Assembly (NCBI RefSeq): GCF_008370325.1
Contig: NZ_VNIP01000001.1
Span: 186,001 to 250,000, forward strand
Reading direction: 5' to 3'
Source: Martinezella tropici
GTDB taxonomy: Bacteria > Pseudomonadota > Alphaproteobacteria > Rhizobiales > Rhizobiaceae
DNA length: 64,000 bases
Below are positions 9,909 through 18,913 of this stretch, one piece after another. Both the position numbers and the translations under genes were made by a program. How positions within the stretch are numbered: position 1 is the first letter of the stretch; each line of letters opens with the position of its first letter. Below the pieces are notes generated by a model. That model worked only from the letters and a program-made list of their open reading frames with translations, ran no database searches and was not told the origin of the DNA.

Positions 9909-11762
9909 ATGGGGTTCATCGATATGGCGCAGAGCTTGGCAATGCCGCCCGAGGCAGCCGGAGCGGCAGAGAAGACGGCGCCACGGCACTGGTCTCATCC
10001 TGCCTTGGTTGCGCTCATCTATGCCGTCGTCATCATCATCGCGCAGCTCGTCATTCATCGTCACCTGACGGACTATGTGGGCCCCGACAATGACGATGCG
10101 ATGCGTCTCGTCGAAGTGCGCGATTTCCTCGCCGGCCAAGGCTGGTTCGACATGATGCAGTACCGCCTCGGCCTCGAGGGCGGTACGCTGATGCATTGGT
10201 CGCGTTTCATCGATTTGCCGATTGCAAGCCTCATCCTCTTCTTCCGGATGTTCGTCTCGCCGGAAGGCGCCGAAGCGGCGGCACTGACCGTCTGGCCGCT
10301 GACGCTCATCCTGCCGTTGATGTTCTTCATGGGCCTTGCGGGCCGTCGCATTGCCGGCGCGGAAGGCATGCATTTCTCGCTGATCCTGACCTCCTTGTTC
10401 GTGGTCATCTCGCCGCGCTTCGTGCCGGGCTCCATCGATCACGACAATGTTCAGCTCGGCCTCGTCGCCCTCACGGTCGCCATGCTCGCCGATGAGACCT
10501 ATCGGCCGCGCAACTTCGCCATCGCCGCCATCGCCCTTGCCGTCCAGCTCGGCATCGGCGCGGAGACCACACCCTTCGTCGCCGTTGCCTGCATGTCGGT
10601 TGCCTGCCTGTGGGCCTGGAAGGGTGAAGACTTCGCACCCGCTGCGAAGGCTTTTGCCCTGACGCTGACGATTGCCGTCAGCGCCGCTTTTTTCTCGCTG
10701 GTGCCGCCGCGCCTCTATTCGACTGTTACCTGCGACAATCTCTCGCTTGGCTTTTATGCCATCACCAGCGCCGGCTGCGTCGGGCTTCTCCTGTCGTCCC
10801 TCTTTGCCAGCCGTCTGTCGCGGCCGTGGCGCATTGCAATTCTCGCGGTCAATGGCGCGTTCGTGTTCGCCACGACGGTTGCGCTCGCGCAGCAATGCCT
10901 GCGCAATCCGCTTGCCGATCTCGACCCCATGCTCATGGATTTCTGGCTCAGCAGGGTGACCGAGGCGCAGTCGATCATCTCGGTGGCCCACAGGCAGCCC
11001 GATACGCTCGGTGCCTTCTATGCGACCGGTCTGCTGGCGATGCTCATTTGTGCAGCTCGTATCCTGCGGGGCAATCGTGCGAGCCTCCATGCAATGCTGA
11101 TGGCTCTGATCGCGATCAATTGGATGATTACGCTGGTGCAGGTGCGCGGCGCAGAATTTGCCAATCTGCTGGCCATCCCGCCATTGGCGTTGGCGATCGC
11201 CGAGCTGCGGAAAAGCTACATGGCCGATACCAGAAATCTGCGCTCCGTTCTACTTTACGCAGTGACGATATTGGCTTCCGTTCCGGCAGTCTGGGCCGTG
11301 GGCGGCGCGCTTGCGAGCAAGGGGATCATCAACGGCTTTACGGTCGCGACACCGGCCAAGGCGGAGGAGGCTGCCAATTGCGCCTCACGGGAGGCCTTGG
11401 CACCGATCGCGGGACTTGAGCCCGGGGTCGTCGCCGCAGCCTCTAACATGGGAGCGCCGATCTTGCGCTTCACGCCCCATCGCGCCCTCTCCGGCCCCTA
11501 TCATCGCGATCCCGACGGGATGCTGGCCGAGCTGCATATCGGCCTTGCGGAGCCGAAACACGCAGAAGCGCTTTTGCGTGAGGCAAAGGTGACGATTGTC
11601 GCCTTCTGCAAGGGTGATCCGCAGGTGGAACTTATAAGCGAGCGGGCGCCGAAGGGATTTTATGCCCAGCTGAGCGCCGGGCGTGTCCCTGTTTACCTGG
11701 AGCCGATTGCGGCGCCGACGGAATCGGATGTGCAGTTGTACCGCGTCAAGCCGCAGGATTGA
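9909..11762 (+). CDS. Polytopic membrane protein, GT-C/oligosaccharyltransferase-like
   Basis: A 617-residue inner-membrane protein with about 11-12 hydrophobic helices and a soluble C-terminal region from about residue 470. Two loop motifs resemble the metal/donor sites of GT-C enzymes: YVGPDNDDAMRLVEVRDFL after the first helix, and GSIDHDNVQLGLV around residue 180, comparable to the DHH-type loop of STT3/AglB. An alternative start lies at 9924. It is divergent from the GT2-GtrA pair, which could supply the lipid-linked sugar. The function is inferred from layout and motifs only. Confidence 0.6.
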   Translation: MGFIDMAQSLAMPPEAAGAAEKTAPRHWSHPALVALIYAVVIIIAQLVIHRHLTDYVGPDNDDAMRLVEVRDFLAGQGWFDMMQYRLGLEGGTLMHWSRFIDLPIASLILFFRMFVSPEGAEAAALTVWPLTLILPLMFFMGLAGRRIAGAEGMHFSLILTSLFVVISPRFVPGSIDHDNVQLGLVALTVAMLADETYRPRNFAIAAIALAVQLGIGAETTPFVAVACMSVACLWAWKGEDFAPAAKAFALTLTIAVSAAFFSLVPPRLYSTVTCDNLSLGFYAITSAGCVGLLLSSLFASRLSRPWRIAILAVNGAFVFATTVALAQQCLRNPLADLDPMLMDFWLSRVTEAQSIISVAHRQPDTLGAFYATGLLAMLICAARILRGNRASLHAMLMALIAINWMITLVQVRGAEFANLLAIPPLALAIAELRKSYMADTRNLRSVLLYAVTILASVPAVWAVGGALASKGIINGFTVATPAKAEEAANCASREALAPIAGLEPGVVAAASNMGAPILRFTPHRALSGPYHRDPDGMLAELHIGLAEPKHAEALLREAKVTIVAFCKGDPQVELISERAPKGFYAQLSAGRVPVYLEPIAAPTESDVQLYRVKPQD

Positions 11763-11841
11763 GTTGGAGCTGTTCAACTTTTCGCGGTATCTCTAGACCG
11801 CTCCATTTCGCGTCATTTCAGACAGGAAGTCGCTACACGCT

Positions 11842-12069
11842 TTAGGCGCGGCGTTGCTCCATCATGTCGGCCGTAATCAGATAGCCGATGAAGCCGAGAT
11901 TGTAGCCGCCGAGCGCGATGAACAGCGTCGTCAGCGGCGGCGGAACGATTGACATCGCGACCGCTGCCATGAAGGCGATGCTCACCAGTGCCACGCCGAG
12001 CAGCGCGCCGATCGTCGTGCGCTGCAGGCCGGCGACAATTCCGATGATCGTGGCGGTCGCGAATATCAT
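11842..12069 (-). CDS. Small membrane protein of unknown function
   Basis: A 75-residue, strongly hydrophobic protein with two to three transmembrane helices (IFATATIIGIVAGLQ; GALLGVALVSIAFMAAVAM; TTLFIALGGYNLGFIGYLI) and a short basic tail QRRA. GGAG precedes the ATG. It stands alone between the convergent GT-C-like gene and the divergent xseA. I do not recognise the family. Confidence 0.6.
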   Translation of the reverse strand: MIFATATIIGIVAGLQRTTIGALLGVALVSIAFMAAVAMSIVPPPLTTLFIALGGYNLGFIGYLITADMMEQRRA

Positions 12070-12306
12070 CGCTCCATATCCTCTTTACCAAGAATCAGTT
12101 TGCACAGGTTTACGCATGGATGGCTAAGAAAGGCTTTGTCAGCAGGGTTAACGTTTGATGAAGCGATAAGCTCCGAACTCTTTATGGGACACGCAAGGAG
12201 GCGGAGGCACCTCAAGTATGCGCACAATCCGTTCCTTCGATCGATTCAGGCTTAAGGGGTATGCATCATGCTCCGCATTTACCGCGACATCGGGTAGAAG
12301 GAGGAC

Positions 12307-13917
12307 ATGAGCAGCTTTTTTGAGAATGATTCGCCTTCGAACCTGACGGAATACTCCGTCTCGGAATTGTCCGGATCGATTAAGCGCACGGTCGAGAATG
12401 CGTTCGATCAGGTGCGCGTGCGCGGGGAAATCTCCGGCTATCGCGGGCCGCATTCCTCGGGACACGCCTATTTCTCGCTGAAGGATGACCGGGCGCGCAT
12501 CGATGCGGTGATCTGGAAGGGCACATTTTCCAAGCTGAAATTCCGCCCCGAGGAGGGGATGGAGGTCATTGCGACCGGTAAGGTCACGACCTTTCCGGGC
12601 TCGTCGAAATATCAGATCGTCATCGAGACGCTGGAGCCTGCCGGCGCGGGCGCGCTGATGGCGCTGCTGGAGGAGCGTAAGCGCAAGCTGGGCGCCGAAG
12701 GCCTTTTCGATCCCGAGCGCAAGCGCCGGCTTCCCTTTATGCCGAAAGTGATCGGCGTCGTCACCTCCCCGACGGGCGCCGTCATTCGCGATATTCTGCA
12801 CCGTATCTCCGATCGCTTCCCCGTGCATGTGCTGGTCTGGCCGGTGAAAGTGCAAGGGGAGGGCTCGGGCGACGAGGTGGCGAACGCCATACGCGGCTTC
12901 AATGAATTTGCGCCCGGTGGCCCGATCCCGCGGCCCGACGTGCTGATCGTCGCGCGCGGCGGCGGCAGCCTCGAGGATCTCTGGAGCTTCAACGACGAGG
13001 CCGTGGTGCGCGCCGCTGCAGGCAGCGATATTCCGTTGATCTCGGCCGTGGGCCACGAGACCGATTGGACGCTGATCGACTATGCCGCCGACGTGCGGGC
13101 TCCGACGCCGACGGGTGCTGCCGAAATAGCCGTTCCGGTCAAGGCCGAGCTGGAGGCGCAGCTTGCTAGCCTTGCCGCTAGGCTGCAGGGCGGAATGACG
13201 AGACAGATGGACCAGCGGCGGCAGGCGGTGCGCGCGCTGCTGCGTGCCCTGCCTTCGCTCGACCAGATCCTGGCTTTGCCGCGCCGCCGTTTCGATGAGG
13301 CGGCCGCCGGCCTCGGCCGCGGGCTGGAGCTGAACACGCTGAACAAGCGTCGCTCCTTCGAGCGTATGGCCTCGCAGCTGCGGCCGGATATCCTGTCGAA
13401 CCGGATCGCCGAGCGCCGCCAGCAATTGGGTGAGCGCATGACCCGTGCGGAGCGGACCATCGAGCGTATGCTCGACCGTTCCCGTGCCCGTATCGAACGG
13501 GCCGATGCCGTCTTCGCCACGCTGCCATCGCGTCTCGAAGCGCAGACGGGGAGGGCTCGCGACCGCCTTGGCAGCCTCGTCCGCCACGCCGATACCGCCA
13601 TCCGTCATCAGCTGACCCGAGCGCGCAGCGAGCTTACTGCACAGGAGCGAATTCTGCAGTCGCTCTCCTACAAGAATGTCCTGAAGCGCGGATATGCCGT
13701 CGTGCGCGACGAAGACGACCGCCCGGTTTCGCTGGCGGCCGCGCTTTCGACGGGCGCTGCCATCTCGATCGAATTCGCGGATGGTCGCGTTGGCGCGGTC
13801 ACCGGCGATGATGCTACCCCGCCGTCTTCATCCGCGTCAGGCACTCCGCCTGCGAAGAAGCGCGCGGCCAAGCCGGCCGAGCCTGCTGCTCCGCCGAAAC
13901 AGGGAAGCCTCTTCTGA
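12307..13917 (+). CDS. xseA: Exodeoxyribonuclease VII large subunit
   Basis: A 536-residue protein with the full XseA layout. An N-terminal OB-fold binds single-stranded DNA ([21 protein letters not shown]). The catalytic domain contains [19 protein letters not shown], a glycine-rich segment ([17 protein letters not shown]) and [18 protein letters not shown] long coiled-coil follows (about 270-440), then a C-terminal segment [15 protein letters not shown]. With XseB it degrades single-stranded DNA during repair. It is preceded by AGGAGG and overlaps the next gene by one base (TGATG). The alanine/proline/lysine-rich tail of about 35 residues is typical of rhizobial versions. Confidence 0.97.
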   Translation: MSSFFENDSPSNLTEYSVSELSGSIKRTVENAFDQVRVRGEISGYRGPHSSGHAYFSLKDDRARIDAVIWKGTFSKLKFRPEEGMEVIATGKVTTFPGSSKYQIVIETLEPAGAGALMALLEERKRKLGAEGLFDPERKRRLPFMPKVIGVVTSPTGAVIRDILHRISDRFPVHVLVWPVKVQGEGSGDEVANAIRGFNEFAPGGPIPRPDVLIVARGGGSLEDLWSFNDEAVVRAAAGSDIPLISAVGHETDWTLIDYAADVRAPTPTGAAEIAVPVKAELEAQLASLAARLQGGMTRQMDQRRQAVRALLRALPSLDQILALPRRRFDEAAAGLGRGLELNTLNKRRSFERMASQLRPDILSNRIAERRQQLGERMTRAERTIERMLDRSRARIERADAVFATLPSRLEAQTGRARDRLGSLVRHADTAIRHQLTRARSELTAQERILQSLSYKNVLKRGYAVVRDEDDRPVSLAAALSTGAAISIEFADGRVGAVTGDDATPPSSSASGTPPAKKRAAKPAEPAAPPKQGSLF

Positions 13918-14507
13918 TGCGCATCCTGCTCGTGCTGGCCCATCCGTTGGAAGACAGCTTCGCCGCCGCCGTGGCGAAGGCTGTGAAGGAGACGCTTGCC
14001 GCCGGCGGGCATGAGGTCGATCTGCTCGATCTCTATCGCGAGGGCTTCGATCCCCGTCTTTCGCAGGCCGAGCGGCGCGGTTATTTCGACCAGCCCTATG
14101 ATACGTCCGATGTTGATGCCATCGTCGCGCGGTTACGAGCGGCCGAGGGACTGATCCTGGTCTTTCCGCAATGGTGGTTCAATTTTCCGGCCATTCTCAA
14201 GGGCTTCTTCGATCGCGCCTTTGCGCCCGGCGTTGCCTTCACTCACGATCCCGCCGGCGGGCGCATCGTGCCGCAGCTCACCAATATCCGCCTGTTCTGG
14301 GCGCTGACGACGACCGGCTCGCCGTGGTGGATCGTGCATCTCTATATGGGCAATCCGGTGCGGCGCCTATTGAAGCGCGGCATCGCCGCCTTCTGCGCCA
14401 AGCGGCTGAATTTCCGCATGCTGGCGCTGCACGATATGGACCGCGTCACCGAAGCCGGACGCAAGGCCCATCTCGCCCGTATCAGGAAAGCCCTGGCGGC
14501 GATCTGA
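13917..14507 (+). CDS. NAD(P)H:quinone oxidoreductase / KefF-like flavoprotein
   Basis: A 196-residue flavodoxin-2-fold protein. The FMN/FAD-binding start is [15 protein letters not shown]. The signature LILVFPQWWFNFPAILKGFF and the following FDRAFAPGVAF match NQO1/MdaB/KefF relatives, which make two-electron reductions of quinones. Its ATG overlaps the xseA stop, so expression is coupled, although no functional link with exonuclease VII is known. Confidence 0.88.
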   Translation: MRILLVLAHPLEDSFAAAVAKAVKETLAAGGHEVDLLDLYREGFDPRLSQAERRGYFDQPYDTSDVDAIVARLRAAEGLILVFPQWWFNFPAILKGFFDRAFAPGVAFTHDPAGGRIVPQLTNIRLFWALTTTGSPWWIVHLYMGNPVRRLLKRGIAAFCAKRLNFRMLALHDMDRVTEAGRKAHLARIRKALAAI

Positions 14508-14581
14508 TTCTACGCTTCTAGCCAAAAATATGCCGCGGCGAGAATACCGCGGCGCGATCGCATTCGAATGTCCAAGCGTCC

Positions 14582-15835
14582 TTACACCCACTCGCCCTTG
14601 CGCATGACGGGCACGCGCGAGCCATCCACATTGATGCCATCGATATCGACCTTGTCGGAGCCGATCATCCAATCGATATGGATCAGGCTGGAATTGCCGC
14701 CCTGCGCCTTGATCTGTTCCTGGCTGAGCGTGGCTCCATTGACGAAGCACTTGGAATAGCACTGGCCGAGCGCGATATGGCAGGAGGCGTTTTCGTCGAA
14801 GAGCGTGTTGTAGAACAGGATGCCGCTCGCCGAAATCGGTGAGGAATGCGGCACCAGCGCCACTTCGCCGAGCCGGCGCGCACCTTCGTCGGTGTCGAGC
14901 ACCTTGTTCAGCACTTCCTCGCCACGCGTCGCCTTGGCTTCGATGATCCGGCCGCCTTCGAAGCGCACCTGGATATTGTCGATCAGCGTGCCCTGATGCG
15001 ACAGCGGCTTCGTCGATGAGACATGGCCCTCGACGCGCAGCGCATGCGGCGTGGTGAAGACCTCTTCGGTCGGGATGTTCGGGTTGCAGGTGATGCCGTT
15101 CTTGGCCGTGGAAGCGCCGCCGTGCCATTCATGGCCATCCGCCAGGCCGATGGTCAGATCCGTGCCCGGTCCCTGGAAATGCAAGGCGGCGAAGCGCTGG
15201 CCGTTCATCCAGGCCGAACGCTTGTGCAGATTGGCATTGTGCTCCGCCCATGCCGCGATCGGATCTTCGACGTCGACACGCGAGGCCGAGAAGATCGCCT
15301 TGGCGAGCTTGGCGACCGCGATTGCTTCCGGATCGTTCGGGAAGACCAGCTTCGCCCAGGAGGCGTTGGGATAGGAGACGATGTTCCAGTTGGTGTCGAA
15401 ATTCGAGATCTTTTCCAGCGCCGGTTTGTAGGCGGCCGAATTGGCGCGGTTGGCGCGCGCCACCTTGTTCGGGTCCTGGTTGGAAAGCAGCATCGGATTG
15501 TCGCCGGCGATGGCGAGGCGGGCCGTATTGTTGGAGAAAGCCTTGGCCATGCCCTCGTAAAGCCATGTCGCTGCACGGTCGAAGCTTACATCCTGGCCGT
15601 ATTCGTAACGGGCAAGCGTCGTCTCTTCGTCCGAATAGAAGGTGGAGACGAGGCCGGCGCCGGCCTTGTAGGCCTCACGCGTGATCAGCCGCACCAGCGG
15701 CATCGCCGCCACCGGCGCCGTCATCAGCAGATCCTGGCCTGCCTGCAGCTGCAACCCGACCCTTACGGCTACTTCCGCAAGCTTTTCCAGCTTGGCGTGA
15801 TCGACGGGATAATGGTTGGGGGAGGCTGATGTCAT
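14582..15835 (-). CDS. Aminopeptidase, M29 (thermophilic aminopeptidase) family
   Basis: A 417-residue cytosolic metallopeptidase of standard M29 length. Typical segments are HYPVDHAKLEKLAEVAVRVG at the start, FHGPG-like LHFQGPGTDLTIGL and the glutamate-containing NIPTEEVFTTP. The metal-ligand region is GEVALVPHSSPIS...LFYNTLFDENASCHIALG, followed by HIDWMIGSDKVDIDG. M29 enzymes release N-terminal residues from short peptides. A GCCGCGG/CCGCGGC hairpin (about 14531-14552) lies just beyond the stop and could end transcription. Confidence 0.93.
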   Translation of the reverse strand: MTSASPNHYPVDHAKLEKLAEVAVRVGLQLQAGQDLLMTAPVAAMPLVRLITREAYKAGAGLVSTFYSDEETTLARYEYGQDVSFDRAATWLYEGMAKAFSNNTARLAIAGDNPMLLSNQDPNKVARANRANSAAYKPALEKISNFDTNWNIVSYPNASWAKLVFPNDPEAIAVAKLAKAIFSASRVDVEDPIAAWAEHNANLHKRSAWMNGQRFAALHFQGPGTDLTIGLADGHEWHGGASTAKNGITCNPNIPTEEVFTTPHALRVEGHVSSTKPLSHQGTLIDNIQVRFEGGRIIEAKATRGEEVLNKVLDTDEGARRLGEVALVPHSSPISASGILFYNTLFDENASCHIALGQCYSKCFVNGATLSQEQIKAQGGNSSLIHIDWMIGSDKVDIDGINVDGSRVPVMRKGEWV

Positions 15836-15931
15836 GACGAAACCTGCTTGGCTGATATCGAAAGAATGGTCTGAAGACTTAGACCGGTTTGCGGCAAAAT
15901 TGAAGGCGGTTTGTCCGACTTTGAAAGATCG

Positions 15932-16405
15932 TCAGGCAATCAGCGGCGCAGCTTTGGCCTTCAGGGCAACCAATGCATCCTGTGGATTCAACCGCACCTG
16001 CAGACCGCGTTGGCCGCCATTGATATAGACATAGGCCTCGGTCATCGCCTGCGCCTCGATCGCCGTGGGGACGAGCTTCTTCTGGCCAAAGGGGCTGATG
16101 CCGCCGACATGATAGCCCGTCAGGCGCTCGGCATCGACAGGCTTCATCATGGCCGCCGACTTGCCGCCGAAGGCTACAGCGAGTTTCTTCATGCTGACTT
16201 CGTGGTCGGAGGGTACGACGGCGCAGACCGGCTTGCCGTCCACCTCCGCCATCAGCGTCTTCAGTACGCGATGCGGCTCTTCGCCGAGTGCTTCCGCCGC
16301 CTGCAGGCCGACACGCTCCGCATTCGGATCGTAATCATAGGCATGCACCGTGAAGGCGACTTTCGCCTGGGTCAGCACTTGCGTCGCGCGGGTGGTCTTG
16401 GACAT
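15932..16405 (-). CDS. ybaK: Cys-tRNA(Pro)/Cys-tRNA(Cys) deacylase YbaK
   Basis: A 157-residue trans-editing enzyme that hydrolyses mischarged Cys-tRNA(Pro). The family motifs are HRVLKTLM with the conserved lysine, VVPSDHEVSMKKLA, and GYHVGGISPFGQKK. The length is standard. The gene starts nine bases after the stop of the Spx/YffB-like gene and is probably co-transcribed with it. Confidence 0.93.
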   Translation of the reverse strand: MSKTTRATQVLTQAKVAFTVHAYDYDPNAERVGLQAAEALGEEPHRVLKTLMAEVDGKPVCAVVPSDHEVSMKKLAVAFGGKSAAMMKPVDAERLTGYHVGGISPFGQKKLVPTAIEAQAMTEAYVYINGGQRGLQVRLNPQDALVALKAKAAPLIA

Positions 16406-16414
16406 GGCTTATCT

Positions 16415-16771
16415 CTAGGCGGCCTTGCCGAATGCGGCTGCATAAATATCCGGTTTGAATCCAACCAGCAATTTGCCGTCCGCTTCCAGCACCGGGCGCT
16501 TGATCATAGAGGGCTGCGCCATCATTAGCTGAATAGCCTTGTCCTTCGAAAGGTCGATGCGATCCGCTTCCGGCAGCGCCTTGAAGGTGGTGCCGGCGCG
16601 GTTGAGCACGACTTCCCAGCCGGCGTCTTTCGTCCAGCGCTCCAGATGATCCCGATCGATGCCGACGGCCTTGTAGTCGTGGAAATCATAGGCAATGCCA
16701 TGGCTTTCGAGCCAGGTGCGGGCCTTCTTCATCGTGTCGCAGTTCTTGATGCCGTAAATGGTGATCGTCAT
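16415..16771 (-). CDS. ArsC/Spx-family protein, YffB-like
   Basis: A 118-residue thioredoxin-fold protein. The start at 16771 (MTITIYGIKNCDTMKKARTW) matches the family N-terminus; the frame runs 43 codons further upstream without conserved sequence. The redox cysteine is single (NCDTMKKA; no second cysteine three residues on), as in YffB-type members that use glutathione. The C-terminus PSMIKRPVLEADGKLLVG is typical. It is upstream of ybaK, and its promoter region contains the MarR palindrome at 16886. Confidence 0.88.
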   Translation of the reverse strand: MTITIYGIKNCDTMKKARTWLESHGIAYDFHDYKAVGIDRDHLERWTKDAGWEVVLNRAGTTFKALPEADRIDLSKDKAIQLMMAQPSMIKRPVLEADGKLLVGFKPDIYAAAFGKAA

Positions 16772-16885
16772 GGCGAATCCGTCTTTTGCTGTCTGATAGC
16801 GCATAGCATGCGGATAAAGGCGGATGAAAGCCGCTCGGATGGGGAAGCGGTTCTCTCGCCCGTTGCAGTTGCCAGCGATAATCGC

Positions 16886-16910
16886 ATAAATATGCAACAT
16901 GCATATTTAT
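16886..16910. promoter_or_regulatory. MarR operator 1 (perfect 11-3-11 palindrome)
   Basis: The arms ATAAATATGCA and TGCATATTTAT are exact reverse complements around ACA. The site lies between the divergent yffB-like and marR genes, 15 bases before the preferred marR start. It matches a second site at 17478-17502, downstream of marR, in layout and sequence. It is the natural autoregulatory operator for the MarR protein. Confidence 0.75.
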
Positions 16911-16925
16911 GGCGCGGGTTGGAGC

Positions 16926-17447
16926 ATGGCGACGGACAAGGAAATATTGCGGCTGGAAAACCTCTTTGGCGCCATGAGCCTTGCTCTGGTGGACAAGATG
17001 GAAAAGGCCTTTGTCGATGAAACCGGCCTTGGCCCGAGCGCGACCGCCGCAATCGTTCAAATCGGGACCGAACCGGGGCTGACGATCGAGACCCTACGCC
17101 GAATGATCGCGCTTTCCCATTCCGCCACGGTGCGCCTGGTCGATCAGCTGGTGGCGTCCGGTCTCGTGCTGCGTGCGGGCGGTGTCGAGGGTGACAAGCG
17201 TGCCCGCGCACTGCAATTGACGGAGAACGGCCGCCTGCTCTTTGACAGAAGCCTCTCCGCCCGCCGGGCCGTCATCCATCGGGCTTTTGACGTGTTAGGC
17301 CCAGAGGAGAGGGGGCAGTTTGGCCACTTGGTCGAAAAGCTGCTGCCGGCCTTGGTCGATCTCGGCGATGACCAGGACGTGGTCTGCCGCGTTTGCGATC
17401 AGGGCGCCTGCGACCAGGATCGCTGCCCGATTGCCTTCATGACATAG
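16926..17447 (+). CDS. MarR-family regulator with C-terminal four-cysteine motif
   Basis: A 173-residue winged-helix regulator (MATDKEILRLENLFGAM start). The DNA-binding region is IETLRRMIALSHSATVRLVDQL followed by the wing GGVEGDKRARALQLTENG. The C-terminus carries C154-x2-C157-x4-C162-x4-C167 (CRVCDQGACDQDRC), suited to binding zinc or an iron-sulfur cluster or to sensing thiol oxidation. An in-frame ATG at 16899 is disfavoured because it lies inside the palindromic operator. The two operators that bracket the gene suggest control of itself, the divergent yffB-ybaK pair and the ORF at 17579. Neighbouring ybaK and the thioredoxin-like gene fit a thiol theme; that link is inference. Confidence 0.9.
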   Translation: MATDKEILRLENLFGAMSLALVDKMEKAFVDETGLGPSATAAIVQIGTEPGLTIETLRRMIALSHSATVRLVDQLVASGLVLRAGGVEGDKRARALQLTENGRLLFDRSLSARRAVIHRAFDVLGPEERGQFGHLVEKLLPALVDLGDDQDVVCRVCDQGACDQDRCPIAFMT

Positions 17448-17477
17448 GCCCGGGATAGGGGTCTTGACATCATCATA

Positions 17478-17502
17478 ATATATATGCACACTGCATACAT
17501 AT
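17478..17502. promoter_or_regulatory. MarR operator 2
   Basis: The arms ATATATATGCA and TGCATACATAT lie around CAC, the same 11-3-11 layout as the site at 16886. The left arms agree at 10 of 11 bases and the right arms at 9 of 11. It lies 76 bases before the 50-codon ORF at 17579 and after marR. A TTGACA hexamer at 17464 is nearby, but no well-spaced -10 is obvious. Confidence 0.7.
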
Positions 17503-17578
17503 ATTTCGAAGGACGGTAGTTGCTGCCTTCGATGATCTGAACATTGCCTGCATCAATTCGATCGGAGGCATGATCGTG

Positions 17579-17731
17579 ATGGAAAATCGTTCAATTCTTG
17601 CCCGGCTAATGGGTATCTGTCGTGCTACTCTTGCAAGCGCGCTATATCACATTGGTCGCTTAGGCATTCTTCTCAGGGAATCAGCGGCGATCGCCTTCAC
17701 CATGCGCTGCAAGGTGATCGATCGCCGCTAG
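17579..17731 (+). CDS. Small ORF (50 codons) behind a MarR-type operator
   Basis: The ORF begins MENRSILARLMGICRATL and ends CKVIDRR, and is basic with a hydrophobic middle (ALYHIGRLGILL). GGAGG lies ten bases before the ATG at 17579; an in-frame ATG at 17570 is too close to it. The only plausible promoter region upstream contains the second MarR palindrome, which is the main reason to think it is expressed. It ends six bases before the convergent deacylase stop. No family is recognised. Confidence 0.5.
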   Translation: MENRSILARLMGICRATLASALYHIGRLGILLRESAAIAFTMRCKVIDRR

Positions 17732-17737
17732 AGGAAA

Positions 17738-18799
17738 TCAATCCTCAAGTGTTCCTGGTTTGCGGGCAACCGAACTCGGCTTATCAGCGCCGATCTTCAT
17801 CAGGTCGCCGCGACGACGCACCAGCCGGTCGGAGACGCGGGTCACGATCAAGCCCGCCTGCGGTGCGTGGACATCGATGGTCCCATCGGGCATGCCGGGC
17901 TTGGTGATGATGGTCGCCAGCAGATCGCCTTCTTCGACCCGCTCGCCGATATTGCGATGGAAAAGCACGGTGCCGGCTTGTGGTGCGCGGATCATCTCGA
18001 CATTGTCGAGCGGCACGGCCGGGCCATCGAACGCGGCGAGCGTCACGCTTTCGTCCTGCACTGCGCCGCGCGCGGCCAAGAAGCGCCAGAGCCCTTCGGC
18101 ATCTTCCTTTGCCATCTCGGGATAGACATCGCGGGTGCCGCGCAACTCGACCGTCACCGAAAGCTTGCCCGGCAGCCTTGCCTTCTTTTCACCGGGCACT
18201 TCGTATTTCCAGGCGAAGCTCACGGCCTCCTCGAAAGCCGAGCTTTCGCCATCAGACAGCAAAACAGCATCCATCTTCAGCGCTGCGGCAAGATCGGAAG
18301 CCTCCGGCCAGAAGGCTTCGTCGATATAGGCATATTGCAGGGATTCATCGTCGCAGTGGAGATCGATCACTAGATCGGCACCAAGCGCCATGTGGATCAG
18401 CTGACGTTTCAGCCGGTCGACGGCTGGATAGCGTTCCAGGTTTTCGATGAGGAGATCGCGGTCGCGAAGCGAGATCAGCGGGAAATCACGGTTGAAATTG
18501 GTGCGCGAGCCCAGATCGAAGCGGCCCTGCATCTCGCCGAAGTGCGATTGCGCCGCGCCGATGGGATTGGCATGCGGCACGATGACGATATCGCTCACAA
18601 TCGCGCCTGCCGCTTCCGCTTGCCGCAGACGCTCGCACAGGAAATGCACCAAGGCCGTGCCGGGCAGCTCACCGGCATGCAATGCCGCCTGAATGTAGAT
18701 CTTCGGCGCATCCGCCTTGTTGCCGGCAAAATGCAGAACCGGCAATCGCCAGGCGATCCCCGCAGTATCGCCTTCGATGACGATTTCGGTGACGTTCAT
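17738..18799 (-). CDS. Succinylglutamate desuccinylase/aspartoacylase-family protein
   Basis: A 353-residue zinc-dependent deacylase-like protein. The metal ligands are visible in ALHAGELPG (His and Glu) and VIDLHCDDES (His); RTNFNRDFP is the substrate-binding asparagine-arginine segment. The C-terminal beta domain (EMIRAPQAGTVLFHRNIGER) resembles a biotinyl-like fold, as in the large AstE/AspA subgroup that hydrolyses N-acyl amino acids or ectoine derivatives. The start has GGAGG upstream. The substrate is unknown. Confidence 0.85.
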   Translation of the reverse strand: MNVTEIVIEGDTAGIAWRLPVLHFAGNKADAPKIYIQAALHAGELPGTALVHFLCERLRQAEAAGAIVSDIVIVPHANPIGAAQSHFGEMQGRFDLGSRTNFNRDFPLISLRDRDLLIENLERYPAVDRLKRQLIHMALGADLVIDLHCDDESLQYAYIDEAFWPEASDLAAALKMDAVLLSDGESSAFEEAVSFAWKYEVPGEKKARLPGKLSVTVELRGTRDVYPEMAKEDAEGLWRFLAARGAVQDESVTLAAFDGPAVPLDNVEMIRAPQAGTVLFHRNIGERVEEGDLLATIITKPGMPDGTIDVHAPQAGLIVTRVSDRLVRRRGDLMKIGADKPSSVARKPGTLED

Positions 18800-18913
18800 G
18801 GGCGGGCCTCCTGCGGATAATGGTGAAAGACGCTTACCAAGTCTTGCCCGCAGACCGCAACCGTTTGTCGTTGCGCGCCGGAATCAGGATTGGGGTGAAC
18901 GGTGAAAACGGCT

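Noticed and set aside
9879..11090. 403-codon minus-strand frame opposite the GT-C-like gene
   Set aside because: Composition is dominated by Arg, Gly, Glu and His as expected of an antisense frame; the plus-strand membrane protein explains the region.
12148..13608. 486-codon open frame on the minus strand opposite xseA
   Set aside because: It is the antisense shadow of a clear xseA gene in GC-rich DNA; no ribosome site or family-like sequence.
17464..17492. TTGACA at 17464 as the -35 of a promoter for the small ORF
   Set aside because: No acceptable -10 is found at 16-18 bases; left as uncertain rather than annotated.
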